NCBI GenBank assembly: GCA_036822015.1 | Contig: DAISIL010000040.1 | Location: 1-30,576, forward strand | Source: DAISIL01 sp036822015 | Lineage (GTDB): Bacteria > Bacteroidota > Bacteroidia > Cytophagales > Bernardetiaceae | Direction: 5' to 3' | DNA: 30,576 nt | Part shown: positions 24,708 to 30,576 of the stretch, one piece after another | Numbering within the stretch: position 1 is the stretch's first letter | How the letters are laid out: each line of letters starts with the position of its first letter | Notes under the pieces: generated by a model | What the model saw: the letters and a program-made list of their open reading frames with translations, nothing else | Database searches by the model: none | What the model was told of the DNA's origin: nothing | Translations under genes and position numbers: made by a program

Positions 24708-26024
24708 ATGAATCCAACTGCTCAAGAAGTTCTCAAGTACAAAGTCAAAGATATTTCGCTGGCCGACTGGGGCCGCAAAGAAATCGAACTAGCCGAAGCT
24801 GAAATGCCTGGCTTGATCGCTCTCCGCCAAGAATTTGGGGAAAGCCAACCCCTCAAAGGGGCCCGCGTAGCCGGATGTTTGCACATGACGATCCAGACCG
24901 CCGTCCTGATCGAAACCCTTGTTGCCCTCGGGGCGGAGGTGCAGTGGTCTTCTTGCAATATTTTCTCTACCCAAGATCACGCAGCGGCAGCCATCGCCCA
25001 GGCAGGTATCCCCGTCTTTGCCTGGAAAGGCATGAGCGAAGAGGAGTACGAATGGTGCATCGACCAGACGCTCTTTTTTGGTGAAGACCGTCAGCCCCTC
25101 AACATGATCCTCGACGACGGCGGCGACCTAACCAATGTTGTCCTCGACAAATACCCTGAGTTGGTACCTCACGTCAAAGGCATCTCCGAAGAAACCACCA
25201 CAGGCGTACATCGTCTATACGAGCGGATGCGCAAAGGTACCTTGCCCGTACCGGCCATCAACGTCAATGATTCGGTTACCAAATCGAAGTTCGACAACAA
25301 ATACGGATGCCGTGAGTCGGCCGTAGATGCCATCCGACGCGCTACCGATGTGATGATCGCCGGAAAAGTCGTTACCGTAGCCGGGTATGGCGACGTAGGA
25401 AAAGGTACGGCAGCTTCTTTGCGCGGGGCAGGCGCACGGGTGATGGTTACCGAAATCGACCCCATTTGTGCTTTGCAAGCGGTCATGGATGGCTACGAAG
25501 TGAAGCCCATGGTGGAAGCCATTCCCGAATCCGATATTGTCATCACGGCTACAGGCAACAAAGGCATCCTGACAGAGAAGCACTTCCGCGCCCTCAAAGA
25601 TAAAGCCATCGTTTGTAACATCGGACACTTCGACAACGAGATCGACATGGCCTGGCTCAACGGCAACTACGGACACACCAAAGTACAGATCAAACCCCAG
25701 GTGGACTTGTACCAAATCGAAGACATACAAGTCATCGTTCTGGCCGAAGGGCGTTTGGTAAACCTCGGTTGTGCCACCGGACACCCCTCTTTTGTCATGT
25801 CGGCATCGTTCACCAACCAGGTTTTGGCACAAATCGAACTCTGGAAAAATGGTGCGCAATACCAAAACGAAGTTTATACCCTGCCCAAGCACCTCGACGA
25901 GCGCGTGGCTGCCCTTCACCTGGCTAAGTTGGGCGTAAAACTCGAGACCCTCTCCGAAGATCAAGCCGACTACATTGGCGTTCAGGTGGGTGGCCCTTAC
26001 AAGCCCGAGTACTACCGTTACTAG
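24708..26024 (+). CDS. ahcY: Adenosylhomocysteinase (S-adenosyl-L-homocysteine hydrolase)
   Basis: A 438-residue SAHase that splits S-adenosylhomocysteine to adenosine and homocysteine using bound NAD+, relieving product inhibition of methyltransferases. Signatures include DWGRKEIELAEAEMPGL, AGCLHMTIQTAVLIETL, SCNIFSTQDHAAAA, the NAD-binding GYGDVGKGTA at about 225, CNIGHFDNEID, and the C-terminal KPEYYRY. The C-terminus shows the canonical tyrosine-containing end. The frame runs upstream through a 138-nt T/C-rich leader to a TTG at 24612; the ATG at 24708 (MNPTAQEVL) starts the conserved N-terminus, so I used it. The gene is followed by a hairpin and pnuC. Confidence 0.97.
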   Translation: MNPTAQEVLKYKVKDISLADWGRKEIELAEAEMPGLIALRQEFGESQPLKGARVAGCLHMTIQTAVLIETLVALGAEVQWSSCNIFSTQDHAAAAIAQAGIPVFAWKGMSEEEYEWCIDQTLFFGEDRQPLNMILDDGGDLTNVVLDKYPELVPHVKGISEETTTGVHRLYERMRKGTLPVPAINVNDSVTKSKFDNKYGCRESAVDAIRRATDVMIAGKVVTVAGYGDVGKGTAASLRGAGARVMVTEIDPICALQAVMDGYEVKPMVEAIPESDIVITATGNKGILTEKHFRALKDKAIVCNIGHFDNEIDMAWLNGNYGHTKVQIKPQVDLYQIEDIQVIVLAEGRLVNLGCATGHPSFVMSASFTNQVLAQIELWKNGAQYQNEVYTLPKHLDERVAALHLAKLGVKLETLSEDQADYIGVQVGGPYKPEYYRY

Positions 26025-26048
26025 GTTTTTCTCATCCATCCTTTATGC

Positions 26049-26080
26049 TCCCCGAGTGGCTATGCTGCTCGGGGATTTTG
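26049..26080 (+). terminator. Intrinsic terminator or attenuator between ahcY and pnuC
   Basis: TCCCCGAG (26049-26056) pairs perfectly with CTCGGGGA (26068-26075) across an 11-nt loop, followed by TTTTGTTTTC. It lies 24 nt after the ahcY stop, so it fits an ahcY terminator. Its distal edge is only 13 nt before the pnuC ATG, so it may also control pnuC translation or act as an attenuator. Confidence 0.7.
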
Positions 26081-26088
26081 TTTTCAAG

Positions 26089-26661
26089 ATGACCTACATT
26101 GAGCTATTGGCTGCCCTGGCAGGCATTATCAGCATCTGGTACAATACACAAGTAAGCGTCCGAGGATGGCTTTGGGCCATCGTGAGCGTTACGCCGTACC
26201 TGTACATTTTTTTTGTGGCTAAGTTGTACCAAGACCTCCTCTTGCATATCGTTTATTTGGTCATGGCCATCTATGGCTACTGGCAATGGACGCGCAAGGA
26301 TGCCCAGCAGCGTCCCGTACTGCCCATCACCTACACTCCTGCGCCAGAACGATACGCCTGGGCCGTGGCGGGTGTGGCGGCTACGGGGCTTTCGGGCTGG
26401 TTTTTTGGGACGTTTACCGATACCGACCTGCCGTACTGGGATGCCCTGACGACGGTTTTTAGCTTGATCGCTACCTGGATGCTGGCCCGCAAGCGCATCG
26501 AAAACTGGCCCATCTGGATATTTGTCGATACTTTCGCCGTTTTCATTTATGCCTACAAAGGCCTGTATATCACCTCGGGCTTGTATGCCATTTATTGGGT
26601 GCTAGCCTTGATGGGCTGGCGGCGTTGGCGGGTGGTTTATGCCTCACAGACAAGTGTTTAG
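26089..26661 (+). CDS. pnuC: Nicotinamide riboside transporter PnuC
   Basis: A 190-residue inner-membrane protein with about seven hydrophobic segments, matching PnuC, which facilitates nicotinamide riboside uptake for NAD synthesis. The diagnostic stretch is near the C-terminus: ENWPIWIFVDTFAVFIYAYK then GLYITSGLYAIYWVLALMGW, containing the NWxxW...D and KGLYxTxxLY...GxxxW residues that line the substrate path. The start chosen is ATG 26089 (MTYIELLAA), after the hairpin; an in-frame ATG at 26062 lies inside that hairpin and the frame continues into ahcY only by TTG/ATG candidates. Its stop abuts the convergent methyltransferase stop with no gap. Other PnuC-type vitamin substrates (thiamine, riboflavin) are possible. 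Confidence 0.92.
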   Translation: MTYIELLAALAGIISIWYNTQVSVRGWLWAIVSVTPYLYIFFVAKLYQDLLLHIVYLVMAIYGYWQWTRKDAQQRPVLPITYTPAPERYAWAVAGVAATGLSGWFFGTFTDTDLPYWDALTTVFSLIATWMLARKRIENWPIWIFVDTFAVFIYAYKGLYITSGLYAIYWVLALMGWRRWRVVYASQTSV

Positions 26662-27261
26662 CTACTTTTTTGTGCCGATCAATCGGATGACCTCGGCTGC
26701 TCCCTGATGGAACTTGCCTTCGTTGAGGACGGGAGAGGCGCGTTGGAGAAGGGTGATGTTCATATCGGCGAAGTCTTCTCGGAGCAGTTCTTCACTGAAT
26801 AGCATCTGCACATCTTTGGGCCCGCCCGAGGGCTTACCCAACTGCTGCACATGAAAGCCTTCCAAAATCACCACGCCCCCGGGCTTGAGCGCACCCAGCA
26901 GCCGAGCATGAACTCCCGCCCGCAGTGCTACCGGAAAATGGGCATAAACCAACGCCAGTACATCAAATGCTGCCTCGGGTAGTTCGATTTGGGTGGCATC
27001 GGCGATCTGGTAATCTAGCGTAAGTCCTTTTTCCTGCGCTAGTTGGAGGGCTTTCTCGCGGCCTGCCGTACTGCTATCAAAAGCCAACACATCCCAGCCC
27101 AACTGCCGAGCAAAGATGGCATTTCGTCCTTCGCCCTCGCAAGGTAGGAGCAAATGCCCCGGAGAAAGGTGTTGGAGTTGCTCCGCAAAAAAAACATTAG
27201 GCATCTTCCCGTACACGTACTCGGCTTGCCCAAAGCGTTCATTCCAAAAAGTGCTTGTCAT
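26662..27261 (-). CDS. Class I SAM-dependent methyltransferase, TehB-like
   Basis: A 199-residue class I methyltransferase. It begins MTSTFWNERFGQAEYVYGKMPN, a start typical of the TehB/tellurite-resistance-like group, followed by LLLPCEGEGRNAIFARQLGW (SAM-binding motif I, with ExEGRN in place of the classical GxGxG), DVLAFDSS (motif II acidic residue) and DVLALVYAHFP (motif IV). SGGPKDVQMLF is the family's C-terminal motif. The ATG at 27259-27261 overlaps the permease stop as ATGA, so it is probably translationally coupled; a longer TTG start at 27300 is rejected. It is the last gene of the thioredoxin-rhodanese-permease unit, which suggests a role in metalloid or thiol-linked detoxification, but the substrate is unknown. 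Confidence 0.82.
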   Translation of the reverse strand: MTSTFWNERFGQAEYVYGKMPNVFFAEQLQHLSPGHLLLPCEGEGRNAIFARQLGWDVLAFDSSTAGREKALQLAQEKGLTLDYQIADATQIELPEAAFDVLALVYAHFPVALRAGVHARLLGALKPGGVVILEGFHVQQLGKPSGGPKDVQMLFSEELLREDFADMNITLLQRASPVLNEGKFHQGAAEVIRLIGTKK

Positions 27262-28232
27262 AAAATCAAGTTGAATAGATACCCCGACAAGATAATACAA
27301 AACGCAACGACCCCAAAGAAAATCAGGATGAGCGGTGTTTGCATGACCTTTTTGAGCATTGTCGCTTCGGGAAGCGATAAGCCAATGACTGCCATCATAA
27401 ACGCAATCGCGGTGCCTAGTGGGATGCCTTTCTGAACGAGCACTTGTACGATCGGGATCATGCCCGCTGCATTGCTGTACATCGGCACGGCCAGGATCAC
27501 GGAAAGCGGGACGGCAAAGGGGTTTTCCTTCGTGATGTAATCCTCAAAAAAGCCTGTCGGGATGAAGCCGTGCATCGCCGCACCGATGCCAATCCCGATG
27601 ATGACATACACAAATACGCCCCGTACAATATCGAAAGCCTCCTGACGGATGGCCGGCAAACGCTCCCAAAAACTCAGCGTATCGCTTGACATTTCTTCTT
27701 CTCTCATCGACTGATCCAGCAGGTTTTGTACCCATTCGGAAAGGTACTTTTCCAAACGAAGCCGATGCAAAATAGCACCGCCCACCGCCCCCAGCAGTAC
27801 CCCGCTGCCGGCATAGATCAGCGTAGCTTTTAAGCCAAACATCCCGATAAAAAGTGCAATCGCGACCTCATTGACGAGCGGGGACGTAATCAAAAAAGCA
27901 AAAGTTACGCCTAATGGTATGCCTCCCTTCACGAAACCGATAAACAGCGGGACAGAGGAGCAGGAGCAAAACGGCGTAATGGCCCCAAAAGCGGCTGCCA
28001 TCAGGTACTCGAGACCGTATAAGCGGTTTCGGGATAGGAAGTTACGAATCCGTTCAATCGGAAAGTACGAATTGACGATACCCATCAGGAAGGTAATCAG
28101 GAAGAGGAGCAGCAAAATCTTGATCGTGTCATAAACGAAAAAGTTGAGCGCACTCCCCAGGTGCGTCGTTTCATCTAATCCGATCAGTCCATAGATGAGC
28201 CAATCGGCAAAATTCTGAATCCAATCAAACAT
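27258..28232 (-). CDS. ArsP-type permease (DUF318)
   Basis: A 324-residue polytopic permease of the ArsP/DUF318 family, with about eight hydrophobic segments. The hallmark AAFGAITPFCSCSSVPLFIGF contains the CSC cysteines that in ArsP relatives participate in transport of organoarsenicals; other family members have unknown substrates. The second half repeats the pattern: AVPMYSNAAGMIPIVQ and IGLSLPEATMLKKV. A central charged linker (SMREEEMSSDTLSFWERLP) separates the two halves. The gene begins 3 nt after the rhodanese stop and overlaps the methyltransferase start by 4 nt. Family call is firm; arsenic as the physiological substrate is only a hypothesis. Confidence 0.88.
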   Translation of the reverse strand: MFDWIQNFADWLIYGLIGLDETTHLGSALNFFVYDTIKILLLLFLITFLMGIVNSYFPIERIRNFLSRNRLYGLEYLMAAAFGAITPFCSCSSVPLFIGFVKGGIPLGVTFAFLITSPLVNEVAIALFIGMFGLKATLIYAGSGVLLGAVGGAILHRLRLEKYLSEWVQNLLDQSMREEEMSSDTLSFWERLPAIRQEAFDIVRGVFVYVIIGIGIGAAMHGFIPTGFFEDYITKENPFAVPLSVILAVPMYSNAAGMIPIVQVLVQKGIPLGTAIAFMMAVIGLSLPEATMLKKVMQTPLILIFFGVVAFCIILSGYLFNLIL

Positions 28233-28235
28233 CGC

Positions 28236-28628
28236 TTAGCAGCAGCCAGGAGTGGAACAACAATCTCCCTCACCGGAGAGCAGGGCTTGGGCATCGCCCT
28301 GGATGGGAAATCCTTTTTGCGCCCAACGCACGATACCCGATTGCATATTGACTACCCGCTGTCGGTCATAGCCCTGGTTGAGCAAAAAGTACGTCGCTCG
28401 TAGGCTGCGTCCACCGCTCTTACAGGCCAGCACCACTTCACGATCTCGGGGAATCTCCTCCCAGCGTGTCTCAAATGCACTGATCGGTATGTGTAGCTGC
28501 GCGGGTACATCAAAGGATACAGCGGCTGCTTCGTCTGCCTCACGGACATCCACGAGGAGCGCGCCTTTGGCGAGCCACTTTTGGGTAGTGGTAGGGCAGA
28601 TGCTTTTGGCTTTTTCTTGGGTTTGCAT
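28236..28628 (-). CDS. Rhodanese-like sulfurtransferase with Cys-rich tail
   Basis: A 130-residue single-domain rhodanese. VDVREADEAAAVSFDVPAQLHIP is the N-terminal half of the fold, and the active-site loop ACKSGGRS carries catalytic Cys69. It can accept sulfane sulfur as a persulfide and pass it on. Unusual is the very end, GDCCSTPGCC, with four cysteines at 123, 124, 129 and 130, outside the normal domain; this could bind a soft metal or metalloid or act as a redox sensor. It sits 14 nt after the thioredoxin-like gene and 3 nt before the permease. Confidence 0.88.
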   Translation of the reverse strand: MQTQEKAKSICPTTTQKWLAKGALLVDVREADEAAAVSFDVPAQLHIPISAFETRWEEIPRDREVVLACKSGGRSLRATYFLLNQGYDRQRVVNMQSGIVRWAQKGFPIQGDAQALLSGEGDCCSTPGCC

Positions 28629-28642
28629 GGAGGTCTCTGGTT

Positions 28643-28879
28643 TTAGTTGTTGAGTGAAGCAATGATTTGGGCAGGTGTCGGGACAAGCCCCTTAAAAATC
28701 ACCGTTTCGTCGATCACGACGGCGGGCGTTGTCAGGATATTGTACGCCATAATGTCCTGAATATCTTCTACTTTGATGACTTCGGCCGCGATGCCACTCT
28801 CTGCTAAGGCTTTTCTGACGTTGGTTTCGGTGAGTTTGCACTTGGCACAACCCGTACCGAGAATCTTGATCGTTTTCAT
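28643..28879 (-). CDS. Small thioredoxin-like redox protein (TM0996/MTH895 type)
   Basis: A 78-residue thioredoxin-fold protein of the small MTH895/TM0996 type. It starts MKTIKILGTGCAKCK, with the redox pair Cys11 and Cys14 (CAKC), and has the cis-Pro strand TTPAVVID. Short length and lack of a signal peptide agree with a cytoplasmic disulfide or metal-handling protein. These proteins are frequently encoded beside DUF318 permeases, as here. The ATG at 28877-28879 was chosen; the frame's upstream TTG start has no supporting sequence. It is the first gene of the four-gene unit. Confidence 0.9.
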   Translation of the reverse strand: MKTIKILGTGCAKCKLTETNVRKALAESGIAAEVIKVEDIQDIMAYNILTTPAVVIDETVIFKGLVPTPAQIIASLNN

Positions 28880-28912
28880 AGCGGTTTGTTTGGGATAAGG
28901 TGAAGGAATACA

Positions 28913-28920
28913 CAAAGGTA
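28913..28920 (-). promoter_or_regulatory. -7 box of the thioredoxin-rhodanese-permease unit
   Basis: Read on the minus strand, 28920-28913 is TACCTTTG, an exact TAnnTTTG. It lies 33 nt upstream of the first ATG. No TTG is present at the expected -33 distance, which would make the promoter intrinsically weak or activator-dependent. The adjacent palindrome (28921-28945) occupies the -33 to -7 spacer. Confidence 0.5.
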
Positions 28921-28945
28921 ATTAGTATTTCGTAGAAATACGAAT
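28921..28945. promoter_or_regulatory. Imperfect inverted repeat, candidate operator
   Basis: ATTAGTATTTC (28921-28931), a 3-nt centre GTA, and GAAATACGAAT (28935-28945) form an 11-3-11 inverted repeat with one mismatch. It directly adjoins the -7 box, so a bound dimer would block transcription. ArsR-family metalloregulators bind such sites, but no regulator is encoded in this window. Confidence 0.5.
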
Positions 28946-29030
28946 AACTAAGCACCTTTGAGAAAAAAATTGTTATTAGGGAATGAAGACAGCGTAAACA
29001 CCTGAGTTAGGTTGGATTGAGTAGCGTCCG

Positions 29031-29111
29031 CTCATCTTTGGGGCCGCCCGAAGGTTTACCTAGTTCCAGACGTAAAAGTTTGAACGCATACAGAGCATTT
29101 AGGCACAGCCG
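29031..29111 (-). other. Short coding-like relic resembling the methyltransferase motif
   Basis: No intact gene lies between 28880 and 29111. On the minus strand, a short frame ending at 28999 contains LGKPSGGPKDERTLL. It resembles the LGKPSGGPKDVQMLF segment of the methyltransferase at DNA level as well: 29033-29066 against 26811-26844, 25 of the first 28 bases identical. The rest of the interval shows nothing recognisable. It is probably a decayed copy or a dispersed repeat element. Confidence 0.4.
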
Positions 29112-29471
29112 CTACCACCCAAAAAATACCTTAAAAGTTGCTGAAGCATCCTTGTAGGTACACCGCAAAAAATACAAGCCGTTTAATTTGTCGAGGTATT
29201 TCCAATAAATATCGCGCTTATTTACAACGGTCAGTCGTTTTTTTGCGACCTCCTGCCCGCTACCATGCGTTAGCGTGAGGTATATGTTCCCTGAAACTGC
29301 CTCGGGTAGCTGTAGCCATAGTATGCCATCCCCTACGGGTAGTGAATTGAGAAGTTTGATGTTGGAGTTGGGGGGTAGCTTGGCATGAACTACGGAGGAG
29401 TAACCGTAATTCCCGTTGATATCCTCCTGCCGAAGGCGGTAATAGGCAGCCGCTAAGGGTTGTAAATCATG
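29112..29471 (-). pseudogene. Stranded C-terminal part of the T9SS protein at 29472-30575
   Basis: Directly after the TAG that ends the upstream reading frame, the same frame stays open for 119 codons to a second TAG at 29112-29114. It encodes HDLQPLAAAYYRLRQEDING, the fibronectin-like neck seen before sorting domains in many T9SS proteins, then a domain with LPVGDGILWLQLP, IYLTLTHGSGQEVAKKRL, YLDKLNGLYFLRC and ATFKVFFGW. That is a T9SS type A sorting domain by pattern. No start codon with a signal is visible, so on its own it should not be made. It indicates a nonsense mutation, an assembly error, or programmed readthrough. Confidence 0.8.
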
Positions 29472-30575
29472 CTAGGTGTAGCGTGTGGGAGTTTCTGTTT
29501 TTTCCTTGCCGTTCAGACGCGCTACTTCCTCAAAGTCAATTCCATTGGCTGAACGCTCTACGGAAAAATAGCGGTTATTTTTTTCGCTAGCGGTTTCCCA
29601 GTTAAGTATTATCTGATCTGCATTTGAGTAAGCTCTGAAGTAGGTGAGGCGTATGGGTAAGATGGTACAGCTAGCTGGACAGCCTATGGAGGCCCCCGCG
29701 CCATACAAACCAGAATTGGATAAGCTCCCCTGCACACAAAGTCCTATTTCACCACAATTTGAGGAACCGTCGAAGGCAATACCTCCGTTAGCATTATTTT
29801 GAAGGTTTCCTCCTACATTGACGATACCGCATGTCAGGCTGCATAGTGAACCATCATTGGCAGTATAATTCCCTGCGATATTCAACTGACCTTGATTAGT
29901 AATATCGCCATTAGTGTTGTTCTGGAAATTCCCCAATACCTGAAGGTTGCCATTAATGTTAAAATTGCTATCGTTTATTACATTACTTCCTACGGTTACG
30001 CTTGCGCTAGCAGCAAAATTTACCCCAGCACCAATATTATTGGAAAGATTACCAGAAATGTCTAAATTTCCTTCTACGGTTAGTGAGCCGCTATTGATTA
30101 AACTCGAAGCACTTATGGTACTCCCTGTTCCGATAAACAATGTTCCGGTATTAGCGATGCTTAGATTGTTTACTACTATTGGTGTACTGGAAAAATGATT
30201 CAGTGTACCCGAAATGGTATTGAGCGGACTGATTTGTCCGTAGTTATTGATGGTGTAGGAACTACTAAAGTTAAACAGCGTATTCCATATGCCATATATG
30301 TCATACGTTATAACAACATCATTTGTACCGTTTTGAAAGTTAGGGCTGAAAGTAACGTCGTTATCTACACAAACGGTAGTCGCATTATTGTTATAGTTGA
30401 TGCCGTTAGAGAAGGTGAAATTGCCCGTAAAACAAACCTTCTGATTTGGTGCATTTATAGTGATAGGATTATCACTTGTCGTAACTGTAATATCGCAGCC
30501 TGTACAAGACTGGGCCATTATCCGTAAAGGCATCAAGCAAAGACTGACACAGAAGACTATGAAGAAATGGCTCAT
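29472..30575 (-). CDS. Secreted repeat-rich surface protein, prematurely stopped
   Basis: A 367-residue frame beginning MSHFFIVFCVSLCLMPLRIMAQ, a signal peptide, so the N-terminus seems complete even though it is at the window edge. The body is rich in Asn, Gly, Ser and Thr with irregular repeats of the form INSGSLTVEGNLDISGNL, SNVINDSNFNINGNLQVLGNFQNN and QGQLNIAGNYTAND, which suggest a beta-helix. After a Cys-rich segment, NSNADQ-type sequence leads to ILNWETASEKNNRYFSVERS, a neck characteristic of T9SS cargo. The frame ends at TAG 29472-29474 (…TPTRYT), just where the neck should continue. The downstream frame continues it (29112-29471). Without that part, the protein would lack its sorting signal. 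Confidence 0.78.
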   Translation of the reverse strand: MSHFFIVFCVSLCLMPLRIMAQSCTGCDITVTTSDNPITINAPNQKVCFTGNFTFSNGINYNNNATTVCVDNDVTFSPNFQNGTNDVVITYDIYGIWNTLFNFSSSYTINNYGQISPLNTISGTLNHFSSTPIVVNNLSIANTGTLFIGTGSTISASSLINSGSLTVEGNLDISGNLSNNIGAGVNFAASASVTVGSNVINDSNFNINGNLQVLGNFQNNTNGDITNQGQLNIAGNYTANDGSLCSLTCGIVNVGGNLQNNANGGIAFDGSSNCGEIGLCVQGSLSNSGLYGAGASIGCPASCTILPIRLTYFRAYSNADQIILNWETASEKNNRYFSVERSANGIDFEEVARLNGKEKTETPTRYT

Positions 30576-30576
30576 A

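Noticed and set aside
25975..26088. Longer pnuC frame running back into the ahcY gene.
   Set aside because: It would overlap ahcY and pass through the hairpin; the conserved protein begins at 26089.

Overview
The window looks like chromosomal DNA of a Bacteroidota member, most likely near the Saprospiria (Lewinella/Saprospira-like). The lineage call is inference from gene content: type IX secretion (T9SS) C-terminal sorting domains, a DUF4270 lipoprotein beside glmS, a lipoprotein-type TamA homologue (TamL), an IF-2 with a very long charged linker, and several Bacteroidota-type promoters (TAnnTTTG -7 box with an upstream TTG). No rRNA, tRNA, CRISPR array, transposase or prophage gene was recognised.

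Layout. (1) 39-1588: two CRISPR ancillary genes, a Card1/Can2-type CARF nuclease (DUF1887) followed 8 nt later by csx20. This looks like the edge of a type III CRISPR-Cas locus lying upstream of base 1. csx20 overlaps by ATGA an FG-GAP-repeat, T9SS-sorted protein (1585-3678). (2) 3681-8616, minus strand: a lysophospholipid acyltransferase, metG and an acyl-CoA carboxylase beta subunit in one close-packed unit. (3) 8755-14028, plus strand: a secreted coiled-coil protein, a small lipoprotein, a 44-residue lipoprotein, a DUF4270 lipoprotein with a clear promoter, and glmS. (4) 14037-16181, minus strand: a histidine phosphatase, pth and an MpaB-family oxygenase. (5) 16253-20404, plus strand: two Omp85-type outer-membrane proteins (TamL-like and a single-POTRA protein), separated by a promoter-plus-terminator module. 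(6) 20382-21287, minus strand: an LD-carboxypeptidase. (7) 21453-26661, plus strand: infB, ahcY and pnuC. (8) 26662-28879, minus strand: a four-gene unit of redox thioredoxin-like protein, rhodanese with a Cys-rich tail, ArsP-type permease and SAM methyltransferase, behind a promoter that abuts an imperfect palindrome. (9) 29112-30575, minus strand: a T9SS surface protein cut by an in-frame amber codon, with its sorting domain stranded downstream.

How they work together. Most genes are housekeeping (translation, cell-wall precursor, methyl cycle, lipid and envelope biogenesis). The accessory parts are the CRISPR signalling pair at the left end and, at the right end, a probable metalloid/thiol-stress operon and the broken T9SS gene. 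In the first, card1 would be the cyclic-oligoadenylate-activated nuclease and csx20 the candidate off-switch that degrades the signal.

Start codons were moved inward from upstream TTG candidates to ATG where the signal peptide, catalytic N-terminus or family start required it (acyltransferase, coiled-coil protein, glmS, single-POTRA protein, ahcY, pnuC, methyltransferase, thioredoxin-like protein).
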